Under the pieces are notes generated by a model. That model had not been told where the DNA came from. It made no database searches and worked only from the letters and a program-made list of their open reading frames with translations. The translations under genes and the position numbers were made by a program. DNA of 64,000 bases from Diorhabda sublineata (taxonomy: Eukaryota; Arthropoda; Insecta; Coleoptera; Chrysomelidae): positions 20,899,001 to 20,963,000 of the forward strand of contig NC_079477.1 of NCBI RefSeq assembly GCF_026230105.1, given 5' to 3'. Positions 46,569 to 58,880 of this stretch are shown here, one piece after another (the first letter of the stretch is position 1; every line of letters starts with the position of its first letter).

Positions 46569-47737
46569 AATGGAATTAATAATTTATACAGCTGCGTTAA
46601 CTTTTTTCCTTCATGAGATTTTAGGAAGGCTTTTAGTACATTACAATTAAACTTCAAAACAATCAAAATAGTTGGATGCAGCTGTTCTATTAGTTTTATC
46701 TTTAAGTCACCTCTATCTCAATCCCGATTATGTCTCCTATTGCTTCATTTATTTTCTCCTTAGAAAGCATTAATTTCTGCACAATTTCATTTATTTTTTT
46801 TTTGTTGTTTTTCTATTTGCTTCCTTTTTCACTAAGTATTTAAAGTTCTTGACTGTTTCTTCATTTTACTTCGATATAATTCTGTTTAGAACTATTTTAT
46901 ATCGAAAAATAACTTTTTTACACAAATATGAAACGATACAGTATCTACAAAAATCTTCAATCCCATTAAACGGAGACTTGGCTATCAAAACATAAACCAT
47001 AGACGGCAGGTTCTGTATGAAAACCATATGATGTAAAAATCAAATTAAAACGATATAAAATATATTACCTCCATCGTTTGCCTTTTCTGTTGGAATGTAA
47101 ACATTTTTATCACTTTTCTCATTCTAGAGATATCAACTTCCATTTTGTTCTAGCTTATAGCATGAGCAGATATTCTGATTCCCAAAAATCTTGAATTATC
47201 TGCTGAATTTATACAAATATAGTAATTTAATCTTCAAATATAAGATGCGCTCTATCAATGATTCTTTTAATGTGATATTTGGCAAGTTTGATAGCTGCCT
47301 TCTACAACCTCCAAAATGAGAAGAGTTCACAGATATCAAGCTTCACTTAATTGAATTTCGAGTTAAATAATGTTAAGCTTAAGTTTGTTTGACATTTCCA
47401 GTCAACAAATCTGAAATTTTCTTTAGTTCATTATTAGCTCCGGATAAGATTGTGTAGCAATTTCCATGCCTAGAAATAAAACGTTTTATTTAATGTATTC
47501 AAAAAACAATTGGTACACATATTTCCACACGATTCTAGGTATACTGTTTGAATTATCAAGCAATTATACATACAAACTTTTCACTATTTTTTTGCTAGTT
47601 ATTCTATCCTTTTTATAGAACGGTACGACGAAATTTACTACTGTACTAAACTAACTGCTTAAATGTGCTCTATAGGTTAACTTGCCATTTGGGGGAATAT
47701 GATTGTCGGTCTAGCCTTAAAACATTTGACGCAGCTC
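46569..47737 (+). other. ATRX: ATRX 3' UTR and flank
   Basis: No ORF of note. No AATAAA occurs soon after the stop; the first clear one is at 47475-47480, so the 3' UTR may be about 0.9 kb, or a variant signal (such as TATAAA near 47055) is used. The minus strand at 46700-46860 reads as short Lys-rich pieces that I cannot assign. Confidence 0.45.
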
Positions 47738-48252
47738 AGTACCAAGCGTTCCAAAAATCATTTTCTTGTATCTAATAATAAGGGCTACGGTCCAGGCCAA
47801 CTGATATTGCGATCAAAACACACAAATACTGTTCTAGCGTCGTGCAGATGCTGTATTAAAAGAATCATAAACGAGGGAGTTGCCATCCTGTCTGCCTTTT
47901 ATACATACCTGACGAAATGAAACAATAAAATATTGAAAATTTTTTTTTTATTTCATTATAAAAGCATCATATAAAAATAATACATTTGATAGTGCACAAA
48001 CACAAACATTGTTTTTATTATAAATATATTTTGGCTTGGAGTCTCAATTCACAAATAGGTGTTGTTTCCCGTCCTTTAACCATATCCGCATTAGATGCAT
48101 ATTACGAAATTGATGTAGAGGTGTTGCGCGATCTTGTTTGAGTTGCCAATCGATGACAATTTAGTTAGTTGCAATGATTTATACAGTCTGAAAATGCGCT
48201 TTAATACTGTCTTAAAGTCTTCGAGAGAGGGTTATAGGAAAATCCTTTTTCA
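47738..48252. repeat. Left terminal inverted repeat of the Polinton derivative
   Basis: Starts AGTACCAAGCGTTCC and is matched inversely by the right repeat, ending at about 57366, with roughly 90% identity by eye over 500 bp. Shared blocks include GGTCCAGGCCAACTGATATT and AATCATAAACGAGGGAGTTG. Confidence 0.85.
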
Positions 48253-49240
48253 TGTAATATAAGACAGTAAGCTGAAACGTCACTCTATGTTGCTTCATCA
48301 GTCTCAAATTCTATTCTCAAAACAATGCTACCAGATTGGATAACTTCTTTTTGTCTTGAACAATCAATGTGTACCAAAGTATCAGTTTACAATGATCAAA
48401 TTTACTCATATCTTTTTCAATTTCTCCTCTTCTTTTGTTTTGAAAGGCTACGATAACATGCCTTGGAGTTTCAATTTTCGTACTCGTTTTAACAGCCCAA
48501 GTATGCCTTGTATAATGATTTAATGAAGAATATTCCACAATTTGCCAGGAGCGAAATTTGATCGACAAATCTTCATTACTTTGTATTATCTTTTTCAGAC
48601 GTAGTTGTTGGCTTATACATCAGTATCATCACTTGCACGAATTAATATCAGATCCTGTTTCATATTCATGATAATTTTTTTAAAATCTCCAAAAAAAAAA
48701 ACATAAAAATCGTAATGGTATACAAACATTGAAATTTCGATTTGCGTCAACCAACACCATTTCACTCTTCATTTTTGGGAACCATCCTGCGTTTTGCATG
48801 AGAATAATCTCATTTTCACTCAGAGACAGGTAATTTTTTATTGTCGAAACAAGCCCTTCATCAGGTACAGAATCTATTACGACACCGTTCACTCATATCT
48901 AAGCTCACGAAATAAGAATGCGATAACGTTGTTGATAAACTTTAATTTAGTTGGATAGTGCCTGTAGAAGTGTGCAGCTTTCCTTCAATGTATAAATATC
49001 TGTTTGAGGGTAGTGTATATGCATCCAGCTCAATAGTGGTATCATTGAAGGGCTCATCAGTAACATGTAGGATCTCTATTATATTAGTACTTTGATTCCA
49101 AGAGATTGCAAAAATTGTTTATTTTTGGATATGAGTAGTGTCTTTGCTTTCATCAAACCGATGCCCCTACCAGAAATGGAGAGTCCTTCATAGTTTTTAG
49201 TGCAATGTGAATCATTAAATTTTAAGACCATACTTTCCTG
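48253..49240 (-). pseudogene. Polinton major capsid protein relic (double jelly-roll type), truncated
   Basis: On the minus strand, broken frames (48892-48680 and 48568-48317 plus shorter pieces) carry patterns of the insect Polinton major capsid family: NAGWFPKMKSE in the first jelly roll, and SIKFRSWQIVEYSSL followed by TWAVKTSTKIETPRHVIVAF in the second. The frame then runs into the left inverted repeat, so the C-terminal part is missing. Numerous stops. In the family this protein forms the capsid shell. Confidence 0.65.
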
Positions 49241-49736
49241 GTGTGTAAAGTAACAGCAATTTCTCCACCTTGAAAATTAATGAGATTTCCGAATTGGTCA
49301 ATGATTTTTACTTTGACGTTGTTGATCGTCTTAACACTGACAGGGTAATACAAGATATTTTGCGTTGACTCGATTATTTTATAACAGTTAGGCGCACTGT
49401 TGGAAAAAATTGGTGAATTATATGCTCATGATTTCCGTTCAAATATGTTGCAATCAATGCCTATCGTGTTCACTTTGAAAATATTCGCCAGTCGGTCTGA
49501 AATATGTCTCACATTTGGTTTAAGAGTAACTTTTGAGAAACCAAGCAAAGAACCTATGGTGTTGTCTGATTGAAATGATATGAAGTAATTGCTCTGCACA
49601 AAAACTTTTGAAGTATTTATATCCGGTGTTATTTCAATATATGCATCTATCTTTATGCTTTTCATGTGATTGTCAAGACATTCTCTATATCTTTCAATTC
49701 ATATTCTGTTGATTTTTTTAGGTAATAAATACTCCC
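49241..49736 (-). pseudogene. Polinton penton-like protein relic
   Basis: Minus-strand frame 49665-49426 with GSLLGFSKVTLKPNVRHISD, a pattern common to capsid-vertex-type proteins of insect Polintons, then broken frames ending in a beta-rich GGEIAVTLH-like stretch near 49260. Its place between the capsid protein and the core-like protein supports the call. Interrupted by stops. Confidence 0.6.
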
Positions 49737-50063
49737 TTAAAATGTGGATATTTTAATAGTCCAACATATTATCGCAAATTTTGTCATGTAACGCCCGATT
49801 GGGCAGTTTTTTGGTTGTATACCGTATCCTTTGTATGGTCTTAAATATAGTCCCTTTCCTTTGTCCTTAATCGCCTGATCATGACGTTTTTTATCTTCAA
49901 GTCGATTAGATTTGGATTTATTGATGGCTGACACTATAGACACGGCACCTGTATCAACTGCTCGAAAAAATGCAAGGAGTGGTAGCGAAAGCGGTAGATA
50001 CCTACCTTTTTTAGGTAATCGAACTATACGTTTCTTCTTCCAAGATCTGCTGTTTATATACAT
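49737..50063 (-). pseudogene. Polinton core-like protein (basic, GKGLYL repeat type)
   Basis: A 108-codon frame starting at ATG 50063. It is rich in Lys and Arg, with KKGRYLPLSLPLLA near the N-terminus and GKGLYLRPYKGYG near the C-terminus. Such proteins stand next to capsid genes in insect Polintons and resemble adenovirus core or minor capsid proteins. Its upstream region is only about 54 bp from the ATPase frame on the other strand, so the promoter is probably shared. Confidence 0.6.
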
Positions 50064-50117
50064 ATATCACTATCTTACATATGTACCTCCCAGTATCTTC
50101 GATAGGTCGTAACAATT

Positions 50118-50753
50118 GTGATTCCCGTATCTCTTAACCACGATCTTTCTTGTGAACATAAAATTAGCAAACACGGTGCACTATTTGGTGGTAATTCGAA
50201 ACGAGTGTTAATCATTGGACCTAGCAGATATGGTAAAACGAATGCGATGCTGTCATTAATTAATAACCCCAACATATTGAGATTTGAAAATATCTACGTG
50301 TATTCTAAGAGCCTACATCAACCAATGTATACTTACTTGTGGAATCTCATCAAACCCATGAAAGAAATTGGTTATGAAGAATTTAATGTTTCACAAGACG
50401 TAATTCATCCGGAAGATATTAAGAATAACTCACTAATCATTTTTGATGATGTGGCTACATGCGATCAAAAAATAATTCAAAACTACTTTTGTTTTGGTCG
50501 CCATAGATCTACAAATTGATTTTATCTATGTCAAACATATTCAGCAATCCCTAAACAATTAATTAGGGACAATGCACACTTTTTAATCATATTCAAACAA
50601 GATTTAACGAACCTCAAGCACATATATGATGACCATGTGAATGTCCTCTCAAAATTTCAAAAATATGTGTTCTCATTGTTGGCACAATCAATATGGGTTT
50701 CTTAAGATGGATAAAGACTACCTCCTATCTTCGGTAGTTATTTCATGAATATA
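50118..50753 (+). pseudogene. Polinton packaging ATPase (A32/FtsK-HerA type), broken
   Basis: In the family this ATPase pumps DNA into the capsid. The frame 50118-50519 has Walker A (IIGPSRYGKT) and Walker B (SLIIFDDVATC). After a stop at 50517-50519 the homology continues in shifted frames (FYLCQTYSAIPKQLIRDN, then NLKHIYDDHVN) up to about 50750, where a Tc1/mariner element is inserted. No ATG opens the frame (GTG at 50118). Confidence 0.75.
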
Positions 50754-53050
50754 CAGGGTACTTCATTAAGAATGTCCAATCTCTGAACTGTAGATTCTAG
50801 ACCTCAAAACATGATGATTCTGCTCAACATGCCTTATGCAAATATTGCTAGTTTCCGAAATACGTTCAAAGTTTAAATTTAAATTTTGATTTTCGTAATA
50901 ATTTTTTATGTTTTCACAATTTCTCTTTGAACATTGGCAATTTTACGTTTTTTGGCTTGAGGAATCATAATTTGCACTTTAATTTAACATTGTTAATAGA
51001 GGGCGCTAGTTACACTTGTTTGTGTTGATTAAATGAAAGTAAACTTTTTTTGAGCTAAACTTACAACTAAAATAATAAAAAAATATTAAAAAGCGTTAAA
51101 TTCTACAAAAAAAGTTACTCCTCTTTGATTCATGTAAATAAAAATTTTATTATTACTTAAATATGTAACAATAACAAATTTATAAACAAAAATGAAAAAC
51201 TTCAAAGCAAATGCTCAAAATGCCCACCATTTACTTCAATACACTTTATGATCCGCTTTCGTAAAGATCTCTTAATATCAAAATCACATTCGTTAATTAA
51301 GCCGTGGTTTAATTTTTCGTTTTCGTTTCAAGTAGGCTTGTGACGCTATTAAGACAGTTTGTGTAGAGTATAATTTTTCGTTTTTTTAAGTAGGCTTGTG
51401 TCACTTTTAGACAGTTTGTGTAGAAGCAAAAATTGGATAATAAGTATAAGTAATACATTAGTATACCATTTATTTACAATTTAGTAAATAACAAGTGTAA
51501 TAGTTATTTATCAAATAATGCCTAGGCATAACGATTTTACCAATAATGAGATGCGCGATATGATTTTTGTGTTTGCTCAGTCAAATTACATATAGTGGTC
51601 CAGCTGTGGCTCGAAGATATTCACAATTATACCCAAATCGAAGGCAACCCAATTACAAACTGTACCGAAATCATTACAACCGCTTAGGTGAAACGGGGTC
51701 TTTACGCTCTAAAACTGAGCACGGTGTTACAAAAAAATCACTGCCGATGAAGAAGGTGAACTTTTAATTTGTGTTACGGAGAATCCCGATATCAATACTC
51801 GCCGATTAAGTCTGCAAACAGGTATAAGCCAATCGTCTATTTTTAGAATACTAAAGAGGGAAAAATTGCATCCATATCATTACACTCTTGTTCAGAATTT
51901 ATTACCTCAAGATTTACCTAAGCGTCTACAATTTGCCCACTTTTTGCAAGATAAACAAAATGTTAACCCAGATTTTCTGGATACAATTCTTTTTACTGAT
52001 GAGGCAACATTTACCAGACGAGGAATATTCATGCCATTAAGGAAACACATTTTCAGCACGAGTTTAAGGTTAACATTTGGTGTGGTGTAATATGTGGGTA
52101 TTTAAAAGGTCCTTTTGAACTGCCAACCAATTTAAATAGACCTCTTTATTTAGATTTTCTTCAAGAACATTTACACGAATTACTAGAGGTTATACCTCTC
52201 GCTTTAAGCTTTAAAATTTGTGGTTTTTGCACGACGGAGCACCACCACATTATTCTTTACAAGTTCGTCAATACTTAACGAACAGTTTCCGCATAGATGA
52301 ATCGGTCGTGAAAGTGAATTTGCTTGGCCACCAAGAGGCCCTGATTTAAATCCTTTGGATTTTTCAATTTGGTCGCAAATGAAGGCATTAGTTTACAAAG
52401 AAAAAATTACTTCTCTTCCACAACTGCGACGGAAAATAGAAGAAGCCGCGGATGTAATTAAAAATAAAAGGTTTTTTTGACATTAAGAGATCTTTACGAA
52501 AGCGGATCATAAAGTGTATTGAAGTAATTGGTGGACATTTTGAGCATTTGCTTTGAAGTTTTTTATTTTTATTTACAAATTTGTTATTCTTACATATCTA
52601 AGGAATAATAAAATTTTTTATGAAAAAATTGAAATTTATTGAACTTTTTAGAAGCAAATAACTCGATAACCGATTGTGTTCCACGATTCAAAGAAGAGTA
52701 ACTTTTTTTTTGTAGAATTTAACGCTTTTTAATATTTTTTATTATTTTAGTTGTAAGTTTAGCCCAAAAAAAGTTTACTTTTATTTAATTAACACAAACA
52801 AGTGTAACTAGCGCCCTCTATTAGCAGTGTGAAATTAGAGTACAAATTATGATTCCTCATGCCAAAAAACGTGAAATTGCCAATTTTCAAAGAGAAATTG
52901 TGAAAACAAAAAATTATTGCGAAAATCAAAATTTAAATTTAAACCTCGGAAACTAGCAATCTTTGCCTAAGGCATGCTGAGCAGATTCATCATATTTTGA
53001 GGTCTAGAATCTACAGTTCGGAGATTGGACATTCTTAATGAATCACCCTG
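50754..53050 (+). mobile_element. Second type of Tc1/mariner-superfamily transposon with arms over 500 bp, nested in the Polinton
   Basis: Begins CAGGGTACTTCATTAAGAAT and ends with the inverse of CAGGGTGATTCATTAAGAAT; TA flanks both ends. The inverted arms run from 50754 to about 51278 and from about 52480 to 53050. They are so long that the left arm includes an inverted copy of the last part of the transposase gene. It interrupts the Polinton ATPase relic. Confidence 0.85.
51518..52556 (+). pseudogene. Transposase of the nested element, many frameshifts
   Basis: From ATG 51518, pieces in changing frames give a DUF4817-type N-terminus (with YSQLYPNRRQP), then ILKREKLHPYHY, LFTDEATFTR (first catalytic Asp), HDGAPPH-like (second) near 52235 and RGPDLNPLDF-like near 52340 (third), and end with HFEHLL at about 52545. 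The same block order is seen in copies 1-3, but identity is low, so it is another subfamily. TGA at 52554-52556. Confidence 0.75.
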
Positions 53051-53089
53051 TATATATAACGAAGAGATGTTCCAAATCCATCAGTCACA

Positions 53090-53945
53090 ATGAATAATTA
53101 ATTAACTGCACAGTTAGTTAAATCTAGGCAGGCTCTTAGAAAGAAATACAAAAGTCTTAGAAACGATATTGCCCAGTCACAAACACAACTAGAAAAAATT
53201 TATCAACCAATAACTGAACTCCTTAAACAGTTACTCACGACAATAGAAAGGCCTATTAAGCAGGAACGTGTTAAATCAGAACCACCGCAATCTCCTAAAC
53301 AGCCAGATGGGTTTACATCAACAGGCTCGACCTATAGACAATCAACTATACTGTTTTATAGACTAGCATATGAAACTAGAAATGATGACGGTGATTTACC
53401 GGATCGTACTAGAGTGGATGAATACATAGATGATACAATTAGTGATTTTCAACAAACCATTATTGATCCGAAAGTGCTTCAAGAGTATTTTGATTAATAT
53501 GCGTCACCGCTTCCTAGGGAGTATATTGAAGGGATAATAAGAGATACTGATGGTGTTTACGATCACGCTTAGAGTATTTTTCACAACCCAACGGAGGAAA
53601 AATTTTATGTTGGTGATTCAGAAATTACTTTCAAACTTATAAAACAAAATGGAAGGGAGGTTGCTAGTCCTAACATCAGTATTAAGGGGGTTACCTATCC
53701 TGGGACACCTGGTTTATATAGCTATTGTTCAAAAAATCACTTTATCTTTCAAAAACGATGATGTCATGAATTACGTGAATATTATTGAACAGACAAGTGC
53801 AAATCGTCGTGAAAATAACCCTCATCTTCCAATTAGAATTTTTCCAAATGATATCAAAGGCAAATATAATTCCATTATCCGTCCAGTATTAGAAAAGGAA
53901 AAGCAACGAGTGAAAGAACTAGTTCCGTACCATCTTCATTATTGA
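53090..53945 (+). pseudogene. Polinton-associated protein relic (DUF8207-like)
   Basis: Broken plus-strand frames. First a coiled-coil-like Lys/Gln-rich part (ALRKKYKSLRNDIAQSQTQL), then PREYIEGIIRDT, FYVGDSEITFKL and VTYPGTPGLY. This order is a common pattern of a protein family found beside Polinton capsid genes in insect genomes; its role is not known. The clean ORF at 53649-53945 lies in a different frame from these motifs until its second half. An in-frame TAA follows the ATG closely. Confidence 0.6.
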
Positions 53946-54208
53946 AAGGAGTAACAACTCGAAATTGAAAAAATCGGAAAGGATATGTTGATGGAATATA
54001 CTACCAAACCAATTGACCACAAATACTTTGATGATTACAATGAAATAGTAAAAAGATCAGAATTACTTGTAGCTTTTCAGGTTACTGGGAATACTGGTCA
54101 TTCAAACGAAATTGTATCTATTATTGAAGAGTTTCGTGAGACTGAAATAATTCAATAAATAAAGCGGAAACTGAAATTTGATATCAGTAATTCGTAGATC
54201 ATCAAGCA

Positions 54209-54562
54209 ATGCCTATCAACAAATTTAGAAGCCATTTCCTCTCGAAATCAACCTATGATCCATCGAGTGATATACTTAAATCATCGCCTCTATATCTATG
54301 GCATCCAGATACCTATCACACAAATTTCATTCTTCGTTTAAAAGGTCAAGACTAAATTGAACAAGGAATTTTATGCATTGGATAATGGAGGAATTGAATT
54401 AAAATTTCCAAACAATTGTAAAATTTCAAGTGTATCTCATTATAACGCCAACGGTGATGTAGTAATAAACAATGACATTTTCAAATTTCATGCACTTGCT
54501 GGTATATCCATTATAGAAGGGGATGTTATCAAGTTTAAATTGGGGTCCCCTACGTCCATTTG
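54209..54562 (+). pseudogene. Polinton cargo frame, function unknown
   Basis: From ATG 54209 a frame reads PINKFRSHFLSKSTYD, then breaks. 54357-54563 continues in another frame with a beta-rich piece containing SSVSHYNANGDVVINND. I do not recognise the family. It lies just before the right inverted repeat, so it may be a Polinton capsid accessory gene. Confidence 0.4.
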
Positions 54563-54649
54563 AATTGAAATACTGCTGGAGTCTCCGATATAAAAAAATG
54601 TATAAATGAGGCTAAATCATCGATCGAAAGAAAAAATGTAATAATGTGT

Positions 54650-54725
54650 GTAAAAAGGATTCTCCTATAACCCTCTCTCGAAGACTGTAAGACAGTATTA
54701 AAGCGCATTTTCAGACTGTATAAAT
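54650..54725. repeat. Right terminal inverted repeat of the Polinton, inner piece
   Basis: Inverse of about 48178-48252 (TATAACCCTCTCTCGAAGAC block). It stops at 54725, where the hAT element was inserted, and continues at 56926. Confidence 0.8.
54718..54725. other. 8-bp hAT target site duplication, left copy
   Basis: GTATAAAT directly left of the hAT element, repeated exactly at 56918-56925. Confidence 0.92.
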
Positions 54726-55452
54726 CAGGGCTTCTTAAACTGTGGGTCTTGACCCCCAGGGGGCTCGCGAGACTACTGAAAAGGGGTCGTAAAGATCTGA
54801 TACTTTTCAATCATTATAAATAAAATTTTAAAATTAGTATACACACTACGTACAAATATAAATACAAATAAAAATCATACAAAATACTATTGTGGTTTTA
54901 TTATAACTATTTTTTGAAAAAAGTGGCAATGCAAAACTGTTATGTGGGGCCTATAAATGAAAATATGGAAGTAGCATTTACAATAATAAATACAACGCGA
55001 TCCTCGATTTTCAACTGAACGTTCGACATTGATGTCTGGCCGCCGGCGTCGGTGTTTGCAAGATAACTTAGTGATTATAAGTACCCAGACGCCGCGTCGC
55101 CAGCTTACACATACAATACGGAAGCATAATCAAGCTAGGCTAGGCGAATCAGCATATTATTTTTATAAAAGAATAATAAAAAAAATTAAATGAAAGCTTT
55201 TTTTTCGGCGAGTTTGTGCACTGCACACTTTGAACACGCCATGCGTCGGGGTTGATCTGATCGTAATTTGTTGTCATTGCACTGGTAAAGATTCGAGTGT
55301 AGTTATTTTTCTGTTTGTACTTCAGTTTGGACTCAGCTTTGTCTTCGTAGTGACATGTGTGTATTTACTGTGTAATTTTCAGTTGGTGTTTTTAATTATT
55401 ACGTTAAAGTTCAACTACATTTTGTTTAATTATTTATTATTATTCAACCATC

Positions 55453-56480
55453 ATGGATAAATGGCTAATTAAAAACTAATAAGTCTGCCACGCCGTCACA
55501 ACCAAGTTGCAGTGCTTCAAATACGACTTCTAGCAAAACAAAAAAAAGAAAATATGACGAATCATATTCGCAGTATGGCTTCACATGCTCTTTTCACAAC
55601 AATAAAGAACAACCAGTGTGCTTAATTTGCAAAGAAGTTTTGGCTGCAGAAAGCATGAAACCGTCAAAACTGCAACGACATTTGAATACTAAACATGCAA
55701 CGTTATCAAAAAAGCCAATAGAATATTTTGAGCGTCTTTTGCAAACATCAAATAAAGAAAAGAACACTTTGGAGAAGTATGTTACTTTGAATGATAAATA
55801 TCTATTGGCATCGTATGAAGTTTCGTATTTGATAGCAAAAACGAAAAAGCTTTTTACTATTGGAGAGCAACTTTTACTACCTGCAGCTATAAGAATGTCT
55901 GAAATTGTTCATGGAAAACAGTATGCTGCTGAAATTAGTAAAATTCCATTATCAAATGACACTGTGTACAAAAGAATTTCAGACATTAGCAATGATCAAT
56001 TTCAACAGCTTCTTATGAGGCTTAAAGACAGCTCAAAGTTTGCAATACAACTGGACGAGTCGACAGACATTTCAAAAATGGCACAGTTGTTACTTTTTGT
56101 AAGATATATTTATGATTTGCAATCCATTTTCAATTGAAATGGAAGAAATTAATTTTTTAAACTTAAAAGCACAAAAAGAATTTGCCGAATTAACAAGTGA
56201 TACTACCTTGCGACTCAGATGTTCTCAAGTGCCTGTGCATGAATTTTGGATAGAAATCAAATCAGAATATCCCCTACTATCGGAAATGGCAATGAACAAA
56301 TTACTGCCATTTTGTACAACATATTTATGTGAATCAGCCTTTTCCACATTAACTTACATAAAATCAAAATACCTTTCAACTTTAATAAACGTTGAAAATT
56401 TATTACGATCTGCACTAACTCAAATTGAGCCTAGATTTAATTATTTGTGTAAAAATAAACAATCACATCCGTCACATTAA
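55453..56480 (+). pseudogene. hAT transposase relic (BED finger plus C-terminal domain)
   Basis: ATG 55453 (MDKWLI) is followed after a one-base shift by a BED zinc finger: CLICKEV, then LQRHLNTKH (C2H2 spacing). The frame continues into the start of the RNase H-like core (FAIQLDESTDISKMAQLL, with the first Asp). At about 56110-56130 it jumps to the C-terminal dimerisation domain (YLCESAFSTLTYIKSKYLS). The middle of the catalytic core is deleted. The pattern is of the ZBED5/SCAND3-like group. Inactive. Confidence 0.8.
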
Positions 56481-56626
56481 TATTGTTTGATGTTAATAAT
56501 ATGTTTTTATTAAAAAAATTGTTACAAAAGTTTATTTTTTCTATTGAATAAATATATATATATATATAGTTTTATGTCATTCTATTTATTGTGTTTGATT
56601 ACGACCGATATCCCGTCAACTTTTCC

Positions 56627-56747
<121 letters not shown>

Positions 56748-56917
56748 AAATGAATGGGTACGTATTCTTTAATCCTTATTTTATTTACATTGAAAAATAG
56801 TGCGATATTACATCTACATCTACGGTTAATATATATTTCATTATATGGAGGAGGGGGTCGTTTAAAATTTCCTAAGCTTGAAAGGGGTCGCTATATAAAA
56901 AAGTTTAAGAAGCCCTG

Positions 56918-56925
56918 GTATAAAT
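56918..56925. other. 8-bp hAT target site duplication, right copy
   Basis: GTATAAAT, identical to 54718-54725. Confidence 0.92.
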
Positions 56926-57366
56926 CATTGCAACCAACTAAATTGCCATCGATTGGCATAACTCAAACAATATCGTGCGACACCTCTACATCAATTTCGT
57001 AATATGCATCTAACGCGGATATGGTTAAAGAACGGGAAAGCAACACTTATTTGTGAATTGGTCCCAACTTCAAGAGACTCGAAGCCAAAATATATTTATG
57101 TTTGTGTTTGTGCACTATCAAATGTATTATTTTTATATGATGCTTTTATAATGAAATAAAAAAATTTTTTCAATAAATTTAGTGTTTCATTTCGTCAGGT
57201 ATTTATAAAAGGCAGATAGGATAGCAACTCCCTCGTTTATGATTCTTTTAATACAGCATCTGCATAACGCTAGAGAAGTATTTGTGTGTTTGATCGCAAT
57301 ATCAGTTGGCCTGGACCGTAGCTCTTATTATTATATACAAGAAAATGATTTTTGGAACACTTGGTA
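56926..57366. repeat. Right terminal inverted repeat of the Polinton, outer piece
   Basis: Inverse of about 47738-48177. The match ends at CTTGGTA near 57366, where the two flanks diverge. The outermost bases differ slightly from the left end, so the exact terminus is uncertain. Confidence 0.83.
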
Positions 57367-57369
57367 TAT

Positions 57370-57842
57370 GATTTTGGTGAATTTATCACTGTTCATTTCA
57401 ATAACCAAAAATTTCGAAAACAATCCGATTAACCTGTGTATTGTTTATGTTTGTTTCAAAAATTGATTTCGATATCTTGGTATCGAAGGTGCTCACCTCA
57501 AGTAATTTTTGTGGTAAAATGTTATTCTCATTCGGCATAGAAAATTATCAATAATTTGTTATGCCTATGATTATTTCAATTGGTTTTATCGTTAAAAAAA
57601 ATTTACATCGAAAATAAAATACCAATCCGATGCTAGGATTAGATATGAAATTTTATCATCTTGCATTAAACACAACGAAAATATATTCATTAATCTCTAT
57701 ATGACATGAGAATTGAAATTTTTTTCGTTTAACAATTTTAAGTAAAATCTTAAATATTAACACTAAAACATTCTTTTAGAACAATATGCGGTATGATTAT
57801 CATGATATTGCAGCAATCAATTAACCTCCCAAAATAAATAAA

Positions 57843-57891
<49 letters not shown>

Positions 57892-58070
57892 ACAGCGGTG
57901 TAGAGTGTAGATAACGAATTATTCTTCATCGATTATAACCATAGATAACCTTCAACAAAATATAATTCAAATAACAACTAATTTTTTTCAAATATTCACA
58001 AAACAAAACACGACACATCGACGCCAATAACCCTCTGACTCACACGCTTCTATACCCACTTTGAACATAC
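57370..58070. other. Non-coding flank with (TA)n
   Basis: A/T-rich, with a (TA)n tract at 57844-57889 (about 23 units). No protein frame or RNA gene seen. Confidence 0.6.
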
Positions 58071-58165
58071 ACTTACATGACCGCCACGGTGCAGCGGACA
58101 ACGCCTCGCAATCCGAACGACACGAGCTCGAATTCCAATCCGTCCCTCTCTCCCTCTCCCTCTCT
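58070..58165 (+). repeat. Possible tRNA-derived SINE head
   Basis: GC-rich in an A/T-rich setting. GGTGCAGCGGACAACGC resembles an A box, and GAGCTCGAATTCCAATC about 35 bases later resembles a B box of a tRNA-type promoter. A CTCTCC-rich stretch follows. No cloverleaf can be folded with confidence, so it is not called a tRNA gene. Confidence 0.4.
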
Positions 58166-58533
58166 AGACTTTCACTTCTTGTTTACGTATATTTGTATAT
58201 ACATTGCTTCTTCTACCAAAAATTGACTTTAAAATTGGCGTTCCTCTATGACCCAAACCTCTTTCATTTGGTCATGAAGCACATTTTTGTTAACAGGATT
58301 GCAATGGATTTTTGTGATGTGTTATTCCATATAATAACTCAGGTAACAATCAAGTATATTTCAAAATATTATCGCTTAAAGAACCATCTATGCTACCAGA
58401 TTGAAAGTGGGATCAATGAATGTTAAGTCATGTAGGATATTCAAATTGGTGACATTGAAATTCGAAACTGGCATGTATGGAGGAAATGGTTGCATCTACG
58501 ATTACATTTATTTTTGTTTGATCTTGACCTATT

Positions 58534-58857
58534 GTTGATAATTGATCAAATTAACAGCTGATCCGACCTATCCCTATCTCACACTATTTTGTTTTATATA
58601 GTTGGTAGACATATTTATATTAATTTTTAATTTAGTTGAGTTGGCAGGGGACAAGCACTCTTAGATATGTTTAAGTAATAGTGAAGTAGTGACACAAAAA
58701 TTGTGACAGGTAAACGTACTACAATTTGTAATTTTTAAAAACTTTTAAGTATTGAGTAACAATCCTAAGATTGTTCGACAAGAGTTTTGTTAATCAAAAC
58801 AAGTATTATTTATTTATCATTTAAAAAGAAAGAACCCAAAACCCACTGAAAATAACA
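58534..58857 (+). repeat. 5' LTR of the Copia element
   Basis: 324 bp, TG...CA ends, about 90% identical by eye to 60934-61271. The 3' LTR carries a small extra stretch near 61055-61070. Confidence 0.9.
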
Positions 58858-58859
58858 TC

Positions 58860-58880
58860 AGGTTATGGAATCAGGGCAGC
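58860..58880 (+). other. Primer binding site of the Copia element
   Basis: GGTTATGGAATCAG differs at three positions from the GGTTATGGGCCCAG complement of the initiator-tRNA anticodon stem that Copia-type elements use. Confidence 0.6.

Noticed and set aside
46700..46860. Lys-rich minus-strand pieces after the ATRX stop codon
   Set aside because: Too short and broken to tell from chance; no catalytic motif.
58061..58426. 121-codon ORF near the possible SINE
   Set aside because: Starts in the tRNA-like stretch, runs through a CT-rich tract and A/T-rich sequence; no domain.
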